Assembly: GCA_020725115.1 (NCBI GenBank)
Contig: DYFR01000003.1
Span: 122,131 to 186,130 of the forward strand
Direction: 5' to 3'
From: Thiohalomonas denitrificans
Lineage (GTDB): Bacteria; Pseudomonadota; Gammaproteobacteria; Thiohalomonadales; Thiohalomonadaceae
Length of the DNA stretch: 64,000 nt
Below the pieces are notes generated by a model, which saw nothing but the letters and a program-made list of their open reading frames with translations, had not been told where the DNA came from and made no database searches. This document shows positions 1 to 10,081 of the stretch, one piece after another. How positions within the stretch are numbered: position 1 is the first letter of the stretch; every line of letters begins with the position of its first letter. The position numbers and the translations under genes are program-made.

Positions 1-30
1 TAATCATAAAGACACCACGCGGGGGGTTCC

Positions 31-498
31 ATGGCAACAATCGTGCTCGGCGTAGGCAATACCCTGCTCACCGACGAGGGTGTGGGCGTGCATGTGGTGG
101 AACGCCTGCGCCGGGAACACTCCGATCTCGACGCTGTAGAGTATCTGGACGGCGGCACCCTCAGCTTTACCCTGGCAGGCCCCATGGCCGACGCCGATCA
201 ACTCATTGTCATCGATGCCGCCGAACTCAAGGCTGCGCCCGGTACCGTCACCCTGTTCGAAAACGAGGCGATGGATGACTATCTGGGGCGCGGCAAACGC
301 CGCAGTGTGCATGAGGTCAGTCTGCTCGACCTGTTGGCTATCGCCCATCTCACCGACTCTCTGCCGGCACGCCGCGCCCTCATCGGCATCCAGCCGCAGG
401 AGCTGGGCTGGGGCGATGTGCCCAGCCCGGCGGTGGCGGCGGCGATACCTGCCGCCTGCGACATGACCCTTGACCTGATACGGAAATGGCGGCAATGA
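31..498 (+). CDS. hynD: [NiFe] hydrogenase maturation protease (M52, HyaD/HupD-like)
   Basis: A 155-residue peptidase M52 family protein. These nickel-dependent endoproteases remove the C-terminal tail of the hydrogenase large subunit after the NiFe(CN)2CO centre is inserted. The N-terminal GVGNTLLTDEGVGVHV is the family signature, with the acidic residue in TDEG a nickel/active-site position. A second conserved acidic site lies in VIDAAE, and HEVS follows near residue 92. The start follows a G-rich ribosome site. It leads a co-directional hydrogenase set, so HynL, with its cleavable 15-residue tail, is the likely substrate. The family call is firm; the symbol follows context. Confidence 0.9.
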   Translation: MATIVLGVGNTLLTDEGVGVHVVERLRREHSDLDAVEYLDGGTLSFTLAGPMADADQLIVIDAAELKAAPGTVTLFENEAMDDYLGRGKRRSVHEVSLLDLLAIAHLTDSLPARRALIGIQPQELGWGDVPSPAVAAAIPAACDMTLDLIRKWRQ

Positions 499-513
499 AC
501 CAAAAAAACAGTT

Positions 514-645
514 GGGTCCGCAGATGAACGCGGATATTGATAATACGAAAAACGGCCTGCACGCCGATGGGTGGAGCGGTGCGACTGCCTCACCGCATTG
601 CTCCTCAGATTATATTTGCGTCGATTCGCGTTCATTTGCGGACTG
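514..645 (+). repeat. Intergenic inverted repeat, family A copy 1
   Basis: The left arm (GGTCCGCAGATGAACGCG) and right arm (CGCGTTCATTTGCGGAC) are complementary around a loop of about 90 nt. The same element recurs at 4299-4447 and, more diverged, at 37900-37993. The right end runs directly into the TGATTGAGG that serves as ribosome site for the next gene. Confidence 0.8.
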
Positions 646-657
646 ATTGAGGTTTAC

Positions 658-1089
658 ATGATGAGTGGTCTGAATGATATCGGCGTACAGGTGATGCATG
701 TGGGCGGCAACGGCAATGCCCGTGCGGTGTTGCGCGAAATTGAAGCCTTGCTGCAGAAACTGGTGGAGGAAGGCGAGGAAAGCAGCATCGATCTGTCCGG
801 CCTGCCGTTGACGCCGGAGGATTACGACCTGCTGGAGGAGGCTCTGGGCGAGGGCGAGGTGGTGGCCGAGGTGCACAGCCTGGGGCCGACCCGTATCCAC
901 GAAACCGGCATCCCGGGCGTTTGGTGGGTGACGCACTACAATAGCGATGATGAGGTACTGGCGGAGTTCATCGAGGTGGCCTGGTGCCCCGAGATCCTGC
1001 TGACACCGGAAGACGATGTGAAGGATGGCCTGGAAGCTTTGCGGGCACGCTTATTCGAATTGAAGCAGGAGGGTGGTCATGGCGGATGA
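658..1089 (+). CDS. hupH: HupH/HyaF-type hydrogenase expression protein
   Basis: A 143-residue acidic protein matching the C-terminal HupH/HyaF domain. Family members help mature or assemble uptake [NiFe] hydrogenases, probably through the small-subunit Fe-S clusters. It is about half the length of E. coli HyaF, so only the C-terminal domain is present. WWVTHYNSDDEVLAEFIEV and a C-terminal CPEILLTPEDD segment are the most family-like stretches. The start is the first of two adjacent ATGs behind GATTGAGG; a longer in-frame upstream extension crosses the family A repeat and is not believed. The end overlaps hynS by 11 bp, indicating translational coupling. Confidence 0.8.
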   Translation: MMSGLNDIGVQVMHVGGNGNARAVLREIEALLQKLVEEGEESSIDLSGLPLTPEDYDLLEEALGEGEVVAEVHSLGPTRIHETGIPGVWWVTHYNSDDEVLAEFIEVAWCPEILLTPEDDVKDGLEALRARLFELKQEGGHGG

Positions 1090-2164
1090 AACCTTGCTCG
1101 ACATATTGAAGCGGCGCGGCATCAGCCGGCGCAGTTTTCTCCAGTTCTGTGCCGCCACCACGTCGCTGCTGGCCCTGCCGCCGTCGATGGCGGCGGTGGT
1201 GGCGGAGTCCCTCGGCAAGGTACGGCGTCCGGCGGTGATCTGGCTGTCGTTCCAGGAATGTACCGGCTGTACCGAATCGCTCACCCGCGCCCACTCGCCC
1301 AGCATCGAAAGTCTGATCTTCGATGCCATCTCCCTCGATTATCACCACACCCTGCAGGCCGCCTCCGGCCATGCCGCCGAAGAGGCGCGCGAGCAGTCGA
1401 TGAAGGCGGACTGGGGCAATTACCTGCTCATCGTCGACGGCTCCATTCCGCTCAAGGACGGCGGTGTGTATTCCACCATCGCCGGCATCAGCAACCTGCA
1501 GATGCTGGAGGAGGCCGCGGCGGGCGCGGCGGCCATCGTTGCGGTGGGTACCTGCGCCGCCTTCGGCGGCCTGCCCCATGCCAGGCCCAACCCCACCGGT
1601 GCGGTGGCGGTGTCCGACATCATCAAGGACAAGCCGATCATCAACGTACCGGGTTGCCCGCCGGTGCCGGCGGTGATGGTGGGCGTGCTGGCCCACTATC
1701 TCACCTTCGGTTCCCTGCCCGATCTGGATGCGCTGGGTCGGCCGCGCGCCTTCTACGGCGAGTCCATCCACGACCGCTGCTATCGCCGCCCGTTCTACGA
1801 CCAGGGCAAGTTCGCCAAGACCTTCGACGACGCCGGCGCGCGCGACGGCTGGTGCCTGTTCGAACTGGGCTGCAAGGGGCCGACCACCCACAACGCCTGC
1901 GCCACCACCAAGTGGAACGGCGGCACCAGCTGGCCGGTACAGTCCGGCCACGGCTGCATCGGTTGTTCCGAGCCCGACTTCTGGGATGCCGGCGGTTTCT
2001 ACAAGGCACTGTCCACCCCCGTCGACTCCGTTACCGGCGCCGCCACGGCGGCGCTGGCCGTGGGTGCGGCGGCGGGCGTTGCCATCGGCATCGCCAACCG
2101 TCAGCGCAAGGCGCGCGCCCGGGCCGAGCACCAGACCGTCACCATTGCCGACCTGGAGAAGTAG
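1079..2164 (+). CDS. hynS: [NiFe] hydrogenase small subunit, Isp-type (group 1e-like)
   Basis: The 361-residue electron-transfer subunit of a periplasmic uptake hydrogenase. A twin-arginine signal (SRRSFLQF, residues 16-23) exports the folded dimer. The proximal cluster motif ECTGCTES (C61, C64) has the ordinary glycine, not the extra cysteines of oxygen-tolerant group 1d enzymes, so a standard [4Fe-4S] proximal cluster is expected. The distal/medial region contains the DRCYRR, GCKGPTTHNAC and GCIGCSEPDFWD motifs. A hydrophobic C-terminal helix (about residues 315-340) should anchor the protein. The start is the ATG behind GGAGG; a GTG two codons upstream is possible. The next genes encode Isp1 and Isp2, as in Thiocapsa/Allochromatium HynS-Isp1-Isp2-HynL operons. 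Confidence 0.95.
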   Translation: MADETLLDILKRRGISRRSFLQFCAATTSLLALPPSMAAVVAESLGKVRRPAVIWLSFQECTGCTESLTRAHSPSIESLIFDAISLDYHHTLQAASGHAAEEAREQSMKADWGNYLLIVDGSIPLKDGGVYSTIAGISNLQMLEEAAAGAAAIVAVGTCAAFGGLPHARPNPTGAVAVSDIIKDKPIINVPGCPPVPAVMVGVLAHYLTFGSLPDLDALGRPRAFYGESIHDRCYRRPFYDQGKFAKTFDDAGARDGWCLFELGCKGPTTHNACATTKWNGGTSWPVQSGHGCIGCSEPDFWDAGGFYKALSTPVDSVTGAATAALAVGAAAGVAIGIANRQRKARARAEHQTVTIADLEK

Positions 2165-2166
2165 CC

Positions 2167-2826
2167 ATGAGCGACATGGACCTCTTGTTGTGGGCGCGCG
2201 GGCCGGGCCTCGGCATGGCTGTCGCCATCTTCCTGTTCGGCATGACGCTGCGCCTGTTCGAGATATACAGTCTGGGGCGCAAACGCGACCTGTCCACGCC
2301 GCGCAGCAATAGTCCGGGTTCCGGTTGGCGCACCATCTATGCCCGTTCGCTGCCCCATGCCGATACCTGGCGCCGCTCGGCGCTTACCATCATCGCCGGC
2401 TTCGTGTTTCACATCGGCCTGTTCATCGTGCTGCTGTTCCTGTTGCCGCACATCGAGCTGATCCGTGCACTCACCGGCCTGAGCTGGCCGGCGCTGCCGA
2501 CGCCGTTGATCGATCTGGTGACGGTGATTACCCTGATTTCGCTCATCGTCATTCTGGTGCATCGCCTGATGGATCCGGTGAAGCGCTTTCTGTCCGGCTT
2601 CGGCGACTATCTGGTCTGGACCGTCACCTTTCTGCCGCTGCTTACCGGCTACATGGCCTACCACCATCTGCTGCTCGACTACACCCTGCTGCTGGCCCTG
2701 CATATCCTCTCGGCCGAACTGCTGCTGGTGGTGTTCCCCTTCACCAAGCTGACGCACACCTTCACCCTGTTCATCGCGCGCTGGTACAACGGCGACATCG
2801 CGGCGCGCAAGGGGGTGGCGTCATGA
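2167..2826 (+). CDS. isp1: Isp1, NarI-like membrane cytochrome b of the hydrogenase
   Basis: A 219-residue integral membrane protein with about five transmembrane helices, resembling the gamma subunit of nitrate reductase. It is the expected quinone-reactive di-haem b partner of HynSL. Candidate haem-ligand histidines lie in the helices around FVFHIGLF, ILVHRLMDP, YMAYHHLL and ALHILSAE. It begins 2 nt after the hynS stop, so it belongs to the same transcript. A longer upstream frame reading through hynS is a shadow. Electron output to the quinone pool is inferred from the family. Confidence 0.88.
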   Translation: MSDMDLLLWARGPGLGMAVAIFLFGMTLRLFEIYSLGRKRDLSTPRSNSPGSGWRTIYARSLPHADTWRRSALTIIAGFVFHIGLFIVLLFLLPHIELIRALTGLSWPALPTPLIDLVTVITLISLIVILVHRLMDPVKRFLSGFGDYLVWTVTFLPLLTGYMAYHHLLLDYTLLLALHILSAELLLVVFPFTKLTHTFTLFIARWYNGDIAARKGVAS

Positions 2827-2844
2827 GCCGTAAACAACAGATAT

Positions 2845-2961
2845 GTCGCAGAGACGCGGAGACGCAGAGATTTCAGAACCAGGTCAACCCTGCCTCTGGA
2901 AAATATGCTCCAGACATTTCCAACCGACTACATCCATGTAGTCGTCTGCGTCTCTGCGGCA
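2845..2961 (+). repeat. Family B inverted repeat with nested hairpin
   Basis: The arms are built from the word CGCAGAG/CTCTGCG (left about 2845-2870, right about 2944-2961). The loop contains a separate perfect hairpin, GACTACATCCATGTAGTC (2926-2943), inside a roughly 43-nt segment that recurs at 33931-33974. It lies between isp1 and isp2 within the hydrogenase operon. Confidence 0.8.
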
Positions 2962-3010
2962 GGGTGGTGTGCCTGGTTTCTTGTGAAATCGGTTCTGGGG
3001 AGGTGGCCTC

Positions 3011-4282
3011 ATGAGCGCGAGCCTGCAAAAGGGCTTGAACGCCTTCCGCGAGGTGATGGACGCCCCCATCGCCAGTTTCTTCTCCAGCTGCGTGCACTGC
3101 GGCATGTGTGCCGACGCCTGCCTGTTCTATACCGAGACCGGCGACCCGAAGTACACGCCGATCCACAAGCTGGAGCCGCTGCGCCGCGTGTGGCAGCAGG
3201 AATACACCCTGACCGGCCGCCTCGGCCGCATGCTCGGCCTGAGCCAGCCGGTGAGTGATGATGAACTGGCGGCATGGAGCGAGCTGGTGTACGACAGCTG
3301 TACCCTGTGCGGCCGCTGCTCCATGGTCTGCCCGGTGGGCAACGACATCACCTACATGGTGCGCAAGATGCGCGAGGGCATGTCCGCCGCGGGCCATGCG
3401 CCGGAGGGCATTATCGGCGCCACCAAACGCACCATCGAGCTGGGCAGCCCGATGGGCGTGAAGTTACAGGCCTTGCAGGCGCAGATCCGCGGCCAGGAAG
3501 CGGAAACCGGGCTGACCATTCCCGTCGATGTGCAGGGCGCCGACTACATGGCCTTGCTGTCGTCCATGGAGATCATCAACTTCCCCGAATATCTCGGCGC
3601 CCTGGCGCGCATCTTCCACCAGGCCGGGGTGAGCTGGACGCTGTCGTCGGAGGCTTTCGAGGCCACCAACAGCGGCATCCAGATCGGTGCTTCGGATATC
3701 GCCCGCGAGATTGTCGCGCGCATCGTCACCGCGGCGGAAAAATTGCAGGTGAAGAACGTAATCAGTCCCGAATGCGGCCATGCCTTCACCGCCCTGCGCT
3801 GGGAAGGCCCCAATCTCATCGGCCGGCCCTACAAGTTCAATGTGATCCACATCCTCGAACTGCTCGACGAACTGCGCAGCAGCGGCCGTTTGAAAACCAG
3901 CGGCAAGGAGGATGCGGCACTGACCTTCCACGACCCGTGCCAGATCGTGCGTCGCGGCGGCGTGGTACAGCAGCCGCGCGTGCTGCTCGGCGCGGTGGCG
4001 AGCGACTTCCGCGAGATGCCGGACCACGGCGTGATGAACTGGTGCTGCGGCGGCGGTGGCGGCGTCAGCGCCAACGAGCGTGCCGAGCATCTGCGTCTGA
4101 CCTCCTTCAAGCGCAAGAAGTCGCAGCTGGATGAACTGGGTGTGCAAACCATGGTCACCGCCTGCGCCAACTGCCGCATCGTGCTGGAAGAGGGATTGGA
4201 GCACTACAACATGAACGTCAAGGTGGTCGGCCTGACCGAACTGGTGGCCGAACATCTGGTGGAACAGGAGTCCGCTAAATGA
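3011..4282 (+). CDS. isp2: Isp2, HdrD/GlpC-like iron-sulfur protein of the hydrogenase
   Basis: A 423-residue protein resembling heterodisulfide reductase subunit D. Two N-terminal [4Fe-4S] motifs, CVHCGMCADAC and CTLCGRCSMVCPVG, are followed by two cysteine-rich CCG-type domains. The second contains NWCCGGGGGVSA and TACANCRIVLEEG. With Isp1 it would connect HynSL to membrane electron carriers; a role in disulfide or sulfur-linked electron flow has been suggested for such proteins but is not shown here. The start follows GGGGAGG. Position between isp1 and hynL is the canonical order for this hydrogenase type. Confidence 0.92.
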   Translation: MSASLQKGLNAFREVMDAPIASFFSSCVHCGMCADACLFYTETGDPKYTPIHKLEPLRRVWQQEYTLTGRLGRMLGLSQPVSDDELAAWSELVYDSCTLCGRCSMVCPVGNDITYMVRKMREGMSAAGHAPEGIIGATKRTIELGSPMGVKLQALQAQIRGQEAETGLTIPVDVQGADYMALLSSMEIINFPEYLGALARIFHQAGVSWTLSSEAFEATNSGIQIGASDIAREIVARIVTAAEKLQVKNVISPECGHAFTALRWEGPNLIGRPYKFNVIHILELLDELRSSGRLKTSGKEDAALTFHDPCQIVRRGGVVQQPRVLLGAVASDFREMPDHGVMNWCCGGGGGVSANERAEHLRLTSFKRKKSQLDELGVQTMVTACANCRIVLEEGLEHYNMNVKVVGLTELVAEHLVEQESAK

Positions 4283-4298
4283 ACCTCAAAGATAGTGT

Positions 4299-4447
4299 CG
4301 GGTCCGCAAATGAACGCGAATGTACGCGAATCAGGGAAAAGGTTCAGGTAGGCTGCAGTGGCGTTGCCACATACCGTATGAGCGGTCTCATGGTGTTTGA
4401 TTTAGTGAATATTCGCGTTTATTTGCGTTCATTCGCGGACTGATTGA
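4299..4447 (+). repeat. Intergenic inverted repeat, family A copy 2
   Basis: The arms GGTCCGCAAATGAACGCGAA and TTGCGTTCATTCGCGGAC enclose a loop of about 100 nt. As in copy 1, the right end leads into CGGACTGATTGAGG, which supplies the ribosome site of the following gene (hynL). It lies within the hydrogenase operon. Confidence 0.82.
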
Positions 4448-4458
4448 GGATTCCTGAT

Positions 4459-6225
<1,767 letters not shown>

Positions 6226-6229
6226 GGCA

Positions 6230-6366
6230 GATACAAGATACAAGTTACAAGATACAAGTTGCGAAGATGTGCGCTGCGCGCACGGTTGTTTGAGTTCAAA
6301 TACAGCACGAGCGCAGCGAGTTCATCCACTTGTATCTTGTATCTTGTAACTTGTATCTTGTATCTC
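6230..6366 (+). repeat. Tandem-word inverted repeat, family C copy 1
   Basis: The left arm is successive near-copies of GATACAAG/GTTACAAG (6230-6260); the right arm is the complement (TTGTATCTTGTATCTTGTAAC and onward, about 6330-6366). The loop contains GCGCTGCGCGC. The element starts a few bases after the hynL stop and ends just before the ribosome site of hupE. Confidence 0.85.
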
Positions 6367-6391
6367 GTCAGTACCCAAGGAGGACAGTCCA

Positions 6392-6976
6392 GTGAAGATT
6401 CGCCACATCGTTACCGCCATCGCGCTCATCGCCTTGCCCGGCATCGCCGCCGCCCATACCGGTCACGGCACCGGCGGTTTCGGTGCCGGCCTGATCCATC
6501 CCTTCGGTGGTCTGGATCACCTGCTGGCCATGCTCACGGTGGGCCTGTGGGCCGCCACCCTGGGCGGTAGCGCCGCCTGGAAGGTGCCCGCCGCCTTCGT
6601 CGCCATGTTGGTGACCGGTGCGGTGTTGGGACTGGGCGGCGTACACCTGCCGCTGGTCGAATCGTTCATTGCGGTTTCGGTGCTGGTGCTGGGCCTGAGC
6701 GTTACCCTGGCCTGGCGCGTACCGGCGTTGGCGGGCGTGGCACTGGTCGGTCTGTTCGCCCTGTTCCATGGCCATGCCCACGGCGCCGAGGTACCGGAGG
6801 CCGCATCGGGCTACCTGTACGTGCTCGGCATGACCCTGGCCAGCGCGATGTTGCACCTTACCGGTTTTGGTATCGGCCACGCCCTCAAACAGCGTCCCTG
6901 GCTGCTGCGCAGCGGTGGCGCGCTGGTGGCGGGAGCCGGTGCCTGGCTGGTGGCGGGCGTGTTGTTGCAGGGTTGA
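6392..6976 (+). CDS. hupE: HupE/UreJ-family membrane protein (putative nickel transporter)
   Basis: A 194-residue HupE/UreJ protein with about six transmembrane helices. The signature histidine-rich motif HPFGGLDHLLAM follows the first helix, and further metal-binding histidines lie in FHGHAHGAE. An N-terminal signal-like segment ends in AAAHTGHG. Family members import Ni(II) for hydrogenase or urease. The start is GTG behind a strong AAGGAGG. Placement after hynL fits supply of nickel for the hydrogenase; no urease genes are visible. A weak alternative is cobalt transport. Confidence 0.9.
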   Translation: MKIRHIVTAIALIALPGIAAAHTGHGTGGFGAGLIHPFGGLDHLLAMLTVGLWAATLGGSAAWKVPAAFVAMLVTGAVLGLGGVHLPLVESFIAVSVLVLGLSVTLAWRVPALAGVALVGLFALFHGHAHGAEVPEAASGYLYVLGMTLASAMLHLTGFGIGHALKQRPWLLRSGGALVAGAGAWLVAGVLLQG

Positions 6977-7027
6977 TAATATTTCGGGCGCGGTGACTGG
7001 CCGCCTATCATTCGTCAGGGACGCGAC

Positions 7028-8356
7028 GTGTCGTTCAAAAAACAATTGCAACAACGCCTGCCGCACTGGGTAGAGCAGGGCTGGGTCAGCGCCGACAATG
7101 CGGCGCACATCCTGAGTGACGCCGCCGCCGGCGAGCGCCACGGGCCGCGCTATCTGGCCCTGGCCTTCAGCCTGCTCGGTGTGATCCTCATCGGCTCCGG
7201 CATCATCACCTTCTTCGCCGCCAACTGGGCGGCCATGCCCAAGCTGCTCAAGCTGGGCGTGCTGTTCTCCGCCCTGTGGGGCAGCTATGTCCTGGCCGGC
7301 GTGTGCGAGCGGCGCAATTTGCCGCTGCTCGCCACCGCTTTTTTGCTGCTCGGCGTGATCCTGTTCGGCAGCAACATCATGCTCATCGCGCAGATCTACC
7401 ACATCAGTGCCCACTACCCGGACGGCGTGCTGGTGTGGGCCCTGGGCGGCATCCTCACCGGCTGGCTGCTGCGCTCGCAACCGGCGCTGGTGGCCGGGCT
7501 GGGGCTCGGCGTGCTGTGGACCGGGCTGGAGTCACAGGGCTTCGGCCGCGAGGTGCACTGGCCGTTCCTGCCGTTCCTCGCCCTGGCGCTGTGGCCGGTG
7601 ATGCAGCAGCGCTGGCGCATCGCGCTGCACGTCGCCCTGATCGGTCTGCTGCTGTGGAGCTGGTTTTCCTTCCTGGCCATGAGCGGCTGGGGGCGGAACG
7701 ACGGTGCCGAACTCTATCTGGTGCAGGTGTATTTCCTCGCCTATCTCGCCCTGTTCATCGGCGGCATGCTGTTGCACGGCCATGACGGCTGGCAGAGCCT
7801 CGCCCACGTGCTGCAACGCTATGCCGCCTTCGCCGCACTGGGGTGTTTGTATCTGCTCACTTTCCCGCAACTGTTGCGCCATGGCCGCGTCGACAGTGGC
7901 GTGTGGTGGCTGGCTACGCTGCTCGCGCTCCTGCTGGTCGTCGCGCTGGCAGCCTGGCATTACCGCCGCAGCAGCGTCGGGGTGCGGCCACCGTTTCTCA
8001 ACTGGGGTCTGGGACTGCTCGCTGCCGTGATGGTGTTGCTGCTGGTCAATCTGGCAGCGGAGCGGCAGGAGGCGTCCATGCTGGCCCTGTTGTTCAATCT
8101 GGCGTACTTCGCCGGCCTGCTGTGGCTGTTGCAGGCCGCGGTGCATCTGGAGAATCGCGCCCTGGTGAACATGGCGTTCTTCTTCTTTGCCATCACCCTG
8201 CTGGCGCGTTATTTCGACACCTTCTGGAGCCTGATGGACCGCTCGCTGTTCTTCATGGGCGGCGGCCTGCTGCTGCTCGGCGGCGGCTACTGGCTGGAGC
8301 GGCAGCGACGTCGGCTGACGCGGCGCATCAGCGTGCAGCGGGAGGGTGGACCATGA
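7028..8356 (+). CDS. DUF2157 multi-pass membrane protein
   Basis: A 442-residue protein with a soluble N-terminus (KKQLQQRLPHWVEQGWVS, DUF2157-like) followed by roughly 12 hydrophobic helices. The function is unknown. The GTG start is chosen because the DUF2157 motif begins there. It overlaps the next gene by four bases (ATGA); the two families are commonly paired, suggesting a joint envelope function. It may share a transcript with hupE (51-nt gap), but nothing ties it to hydrogenase. Confidence 0.75.
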   Translation: MSFKKQLQQRLPHWVEQGWVSADNAAHILSDAAAGERHGPRYLALAFSLLGVILIGSGIITFFAANWAAMPKLLKLGVLFSALWGSYVLAGVCERRNLPLLATAFLLLGVILFGSNIMLIAQIYHISAHYPDGVLVWALGGILTGWLLRSQPALVAGLGLGVLWTGLESQGFGREVHWPFLPFLALALWPVMQQRWRIALHVALIGLLLWSWFSFLAMSGWGRNDGAELYLVQVYFLAYLALFIGGMLLHGHDGWQSLAHVLQRYAAFAALGCLYLLTFPQLLRHGRVDSGVWWLATLLALLLVVALAAWHYRRSSVGVRPPFLNWGLGLLAAVMVLLLVNLAAERQEASMLALLFNLAYFAGLLWLLQAAVHLENRALVNMAFFFFAITLLARYFDTFWSLMDRSLFFMGGGLLLLGGGYWLERQRRRLTRRISVQREGGP

Positions 8357-8922
8357 GCCTTGCCACACGCCTGCTGATCATCGTCGTGATCCAGACCCTG
8401 GTGCTGGCCGGGATGATCGCCAAACGACAGTGGACCCTGGCGACCGGCACGCCGGTGGTGCTGGAGACCCAGCCCATCGACCCGCGCTCCCTGTTCCGCG
8501 GCGACTACGTCATCTTCAACTACGATATCTCCCGTCTGAATCTGACAGAACTGGACGGTGACGATGAGTTCGAACGCCACGACAGCATTTATGTGGTGCT
8601 GGAACCGGGCGATCCCTACTGGCGGGCACGTGCCGTGTACCGTGAGCCGCCACCGGGCCAACTGGCGCTACGCGGCAGGGTGCAGTATGCCGGTGAACAA
8701 TGGTGGAACCCGGAAACGCAGACCAGCGAGGAGGTGCGTCACGTCAGGGTGCGTTACGGCATCGAGGATTATTTCGTGCCGGAGGGCGAAGGGCGTGTGC
8801 TGGAGCGACCGGTACAAGGTGAAGTGATTTCCTTGCGTGTGGCGGTGGATCGTTTCGGTAATGGGGCAATTCAGGCTTTGCTAATAAATGGTGTGGAACG
8901 CTATCGTGAAACACTGTTCTGA
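8353..8922 (+). CDS. GDYXXLXY-domain protein
   Basis: A 189-residue protein with one N-terminal transmembrane or signal-anchor helix (LLIIVVIQTLVLAGMIA) and a beta-rich extracytoplasmic part. The diagnostic FRGDYVIFNY is at about residues 53-62. The biochemical role is unknown. It is translationally coupled to the DUF2157 gene by an ATGA overlap and is the last gene of this run, since a promoter for the next gene follows within 60 nt. Confidence 0.78.
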   Translation: MSLATRLLIIVVIQTLVLAGMIAKRQWTLATGTPVVLETQPIDPRSLFRGDYVIFNYDISRLNLTELDGDDEFERHDSIYVVLEPGDPYWRARAVYREPPPGQLALRGRVQYAGEQWWNPETQTSEEVRHVRVRYGIEDYFVPEGEGRVLERPVQGEVISLRVAVDRFGNGAIQALLINGVERYRETLF

Positions 8923-8973
8923 CGACACCGTCACACTGTTTTTCAGGTGATGGCTTGCGTCAATAAACATGGC

Positions 8974-8979
8974 TATACT
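8974..8979 (+). promoter_or_regulatory. Putative -10 element of the cold-shock gene
   Basis: TATACT lies about 114 nt before the start codon; the region 17 nt upstream (TGGCTT) is only a weak -35. The resulting leader of roughly 105 nt is long, as is typical for cspA-type mRNAs that refold with temperature. This is a motif match only. Confidence 0.4.
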
Positions 8980-9092
8980 TGGTTCCGCTGCAGGTTGAAA
9001 CGTGTCTTTCTGCTTATCCACCGGAGAACAGGCAGTTCATCTTCAACAGCTGTGGTTGGGATAAATCTGTAATTTATTTTGAGGTGATTTGC

Positions 9093-9296
9093 ATGGCTAC
9101 AGGTACCGTGAAGTGGTTTAACGAATCCAAGGGTTTTGGTTTCATTGCACCGTCCGACGGCAGCGAAGATGTGTTTGTACACTTCTCCGCCATTCAGGGC
9201 GGCGGCTTCCGCACCCTGAGCGAGGGTCAGGCAGTGACGTTCGAAACGGAGAAGGGACAGAAAGGCCTGCAGGCACGGAACGTGGTTCCCGCCTAA
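9093..9296 (+). CDS. Cold-shock domain protein, CspA family
   Basis: A 67-residue single cold-shock domain. The RNA-binding motifs RNP1 (KGFGFI) and RNP2 (VFVHF) are intact, with the WFN at residues 8-10. It would bind single-stranded RNA or DNA as an RNA chaperone. The start is the ATG after GAGGTG; an upstream in-frame extension is the untranslated leader. A strong terminator follows at 9326. It is monocistronic and convergent with the FNR-like gene. Paralogue identity (cspA, cspD and so on) cannot be set from the sequence. Confidence 0.93.
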   Translation: MATGTVKWFNESKGFGFIAPSDGSEDVFVHFSAIQGGGFRTLSEGQAVTFETEKGQKGLQARNVVPA

Positions 9297-9325
9297 GCAA
9301 CTTGCAGCGGTAACGCTGATTTGAG

Positions 9326-9351
9326 AAACCCGCCGAGAGGCGGGTTTTTTT
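9326..9351 (+). terminator. Rho-independent terminator after the cold-shock gene
   Basis: The stem AAACCCGCC/GGCGGGTTT with loop GAGA is followed by a run of seven T. It lies 30 nt after the csp stop and touches the end of the convergent FNR-like gene, whose transcripts could also use the stem. Confidence 0.9.
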
Positions 9352-10081
9352 ACGCCCTTGCTGCCCGCGGCCAAATCTCCTGCTCGGCATCGCCGCTCAG
9401 GTGTTTCAGGCGTGTTGCATCAACGACGCGCAGCAGGCGTCCACCCGGCTGCATCCAGATAATCTTTTCGCGGGTCATGCGCGACAGCACCCGACTGACC
9501 GTTTCCAGGGTCAGACCCAGCATCTCCGCCATGTCGGTGCGTGACAGCGGCAGCGGGATTTCATGCACCTCATCCGACTCCGCCCGCAGTATGGAGAGCA
9601 GGAAGGAGGCGACACGCTCGGTCGAACTCATCAGGCCCAGGTTTCGGATTGTGGCATTGGAGTGTTGCAGTTCGCGGTTGAGAGCGCTGATGACACGCAG
9701 CGAAAGCTGCGGGTTGTATTCCAGCAGCTGCAGCATGTCCTTGTAGCGCACCATGCATACCTCGATGGGGGTCACTGCCTCCGCCGTGTAGGGATAGATC
9801 TGGTCGCTCAGGGCTTCCAGGCCGATGAACTGCCAGGCGGCACCCAGGCGCAGTCCCTGATTGCGTCCATCGGGCAGGGCGGTGGTGAGTTTGACGTAGC
9901 CGGATTTGAGCAGGAACAGGTGATTGGTCTGCGTGCCTTCACGGAACAGCACCGCCTTGGCGTCATAGGATTTTTTATGGATCACGCCGTGCATGCGGCA
10001 GACCTGGTTGCCGGTCAGTCCGGAGAACAGCAGGGATTCACACAGCAGACATTCATCTTGACGGCAGGGGCAGGCGCTCAT
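9350..10081 (-). CDS. FNR/ANR-like CRP-family transcription regulator
   Basis: A 243-residue Crp/Fnr regulator: N-terminal cysteine cluster, cyclic-nucleotide-like beta barrel, dimer helix and C-terminal helix-turn-helix. The recognition helix TLETVSRVLSRM has the E--SR signature of FNR proteins that read TTGAT half-sites. Cysteines are C4, C6, C11, C14, C28 and C109; C109 aligns with the essential C122 of E. coli FNR, but the N-terminal spacing differs from the canonical C-x2-C-x5-C. An oxygen-labile [4Fe-4S] cluster is therefore likely but not certain. The start chosen is the ATG before the cysteines; upstream TTG or ATG starts add 34 or more residues. Regulation of the flanking hydrogenase operons is plausible only. 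Confidence 0.85.
   Translation of the reverse strand: MSACPCRQDECLLCESLLFSGLTGNQVCRMHGVIHKKSYDAKAVLFREGTQTNHLFLLKSGYVKLTTALPDGRNQGLRLGAAWQFIGLEALSDQIYPYTAEAVTPIEVCMVRYKDMLQLLEYNPQLSLRVISALNRELQHSNATIRNLGLMSSTERVASFLLSILRAESDEVHEIPLPLSRTDMAEMLGLTLETVSRVLSRMTREKIIWMQPGGRLLRVVDATRLKHLSGDAEQEIWPRAARA

Noticed and set aside
1258..2166. A long frame fused upstream of isp1 overlapping hynS
   Set aside because: It is the shifted frame of hynS; isp1 has its own ATG at 2167 just after the hynS stop.
6230..6366. CRISPR array
   Set aside because: The repeated words are contiguous or nearly so and oriented as inverted arms, not as direct repeats with unique spacers; no cas genes are present. The same applies to the GGGGCTA array at 38957-39010.
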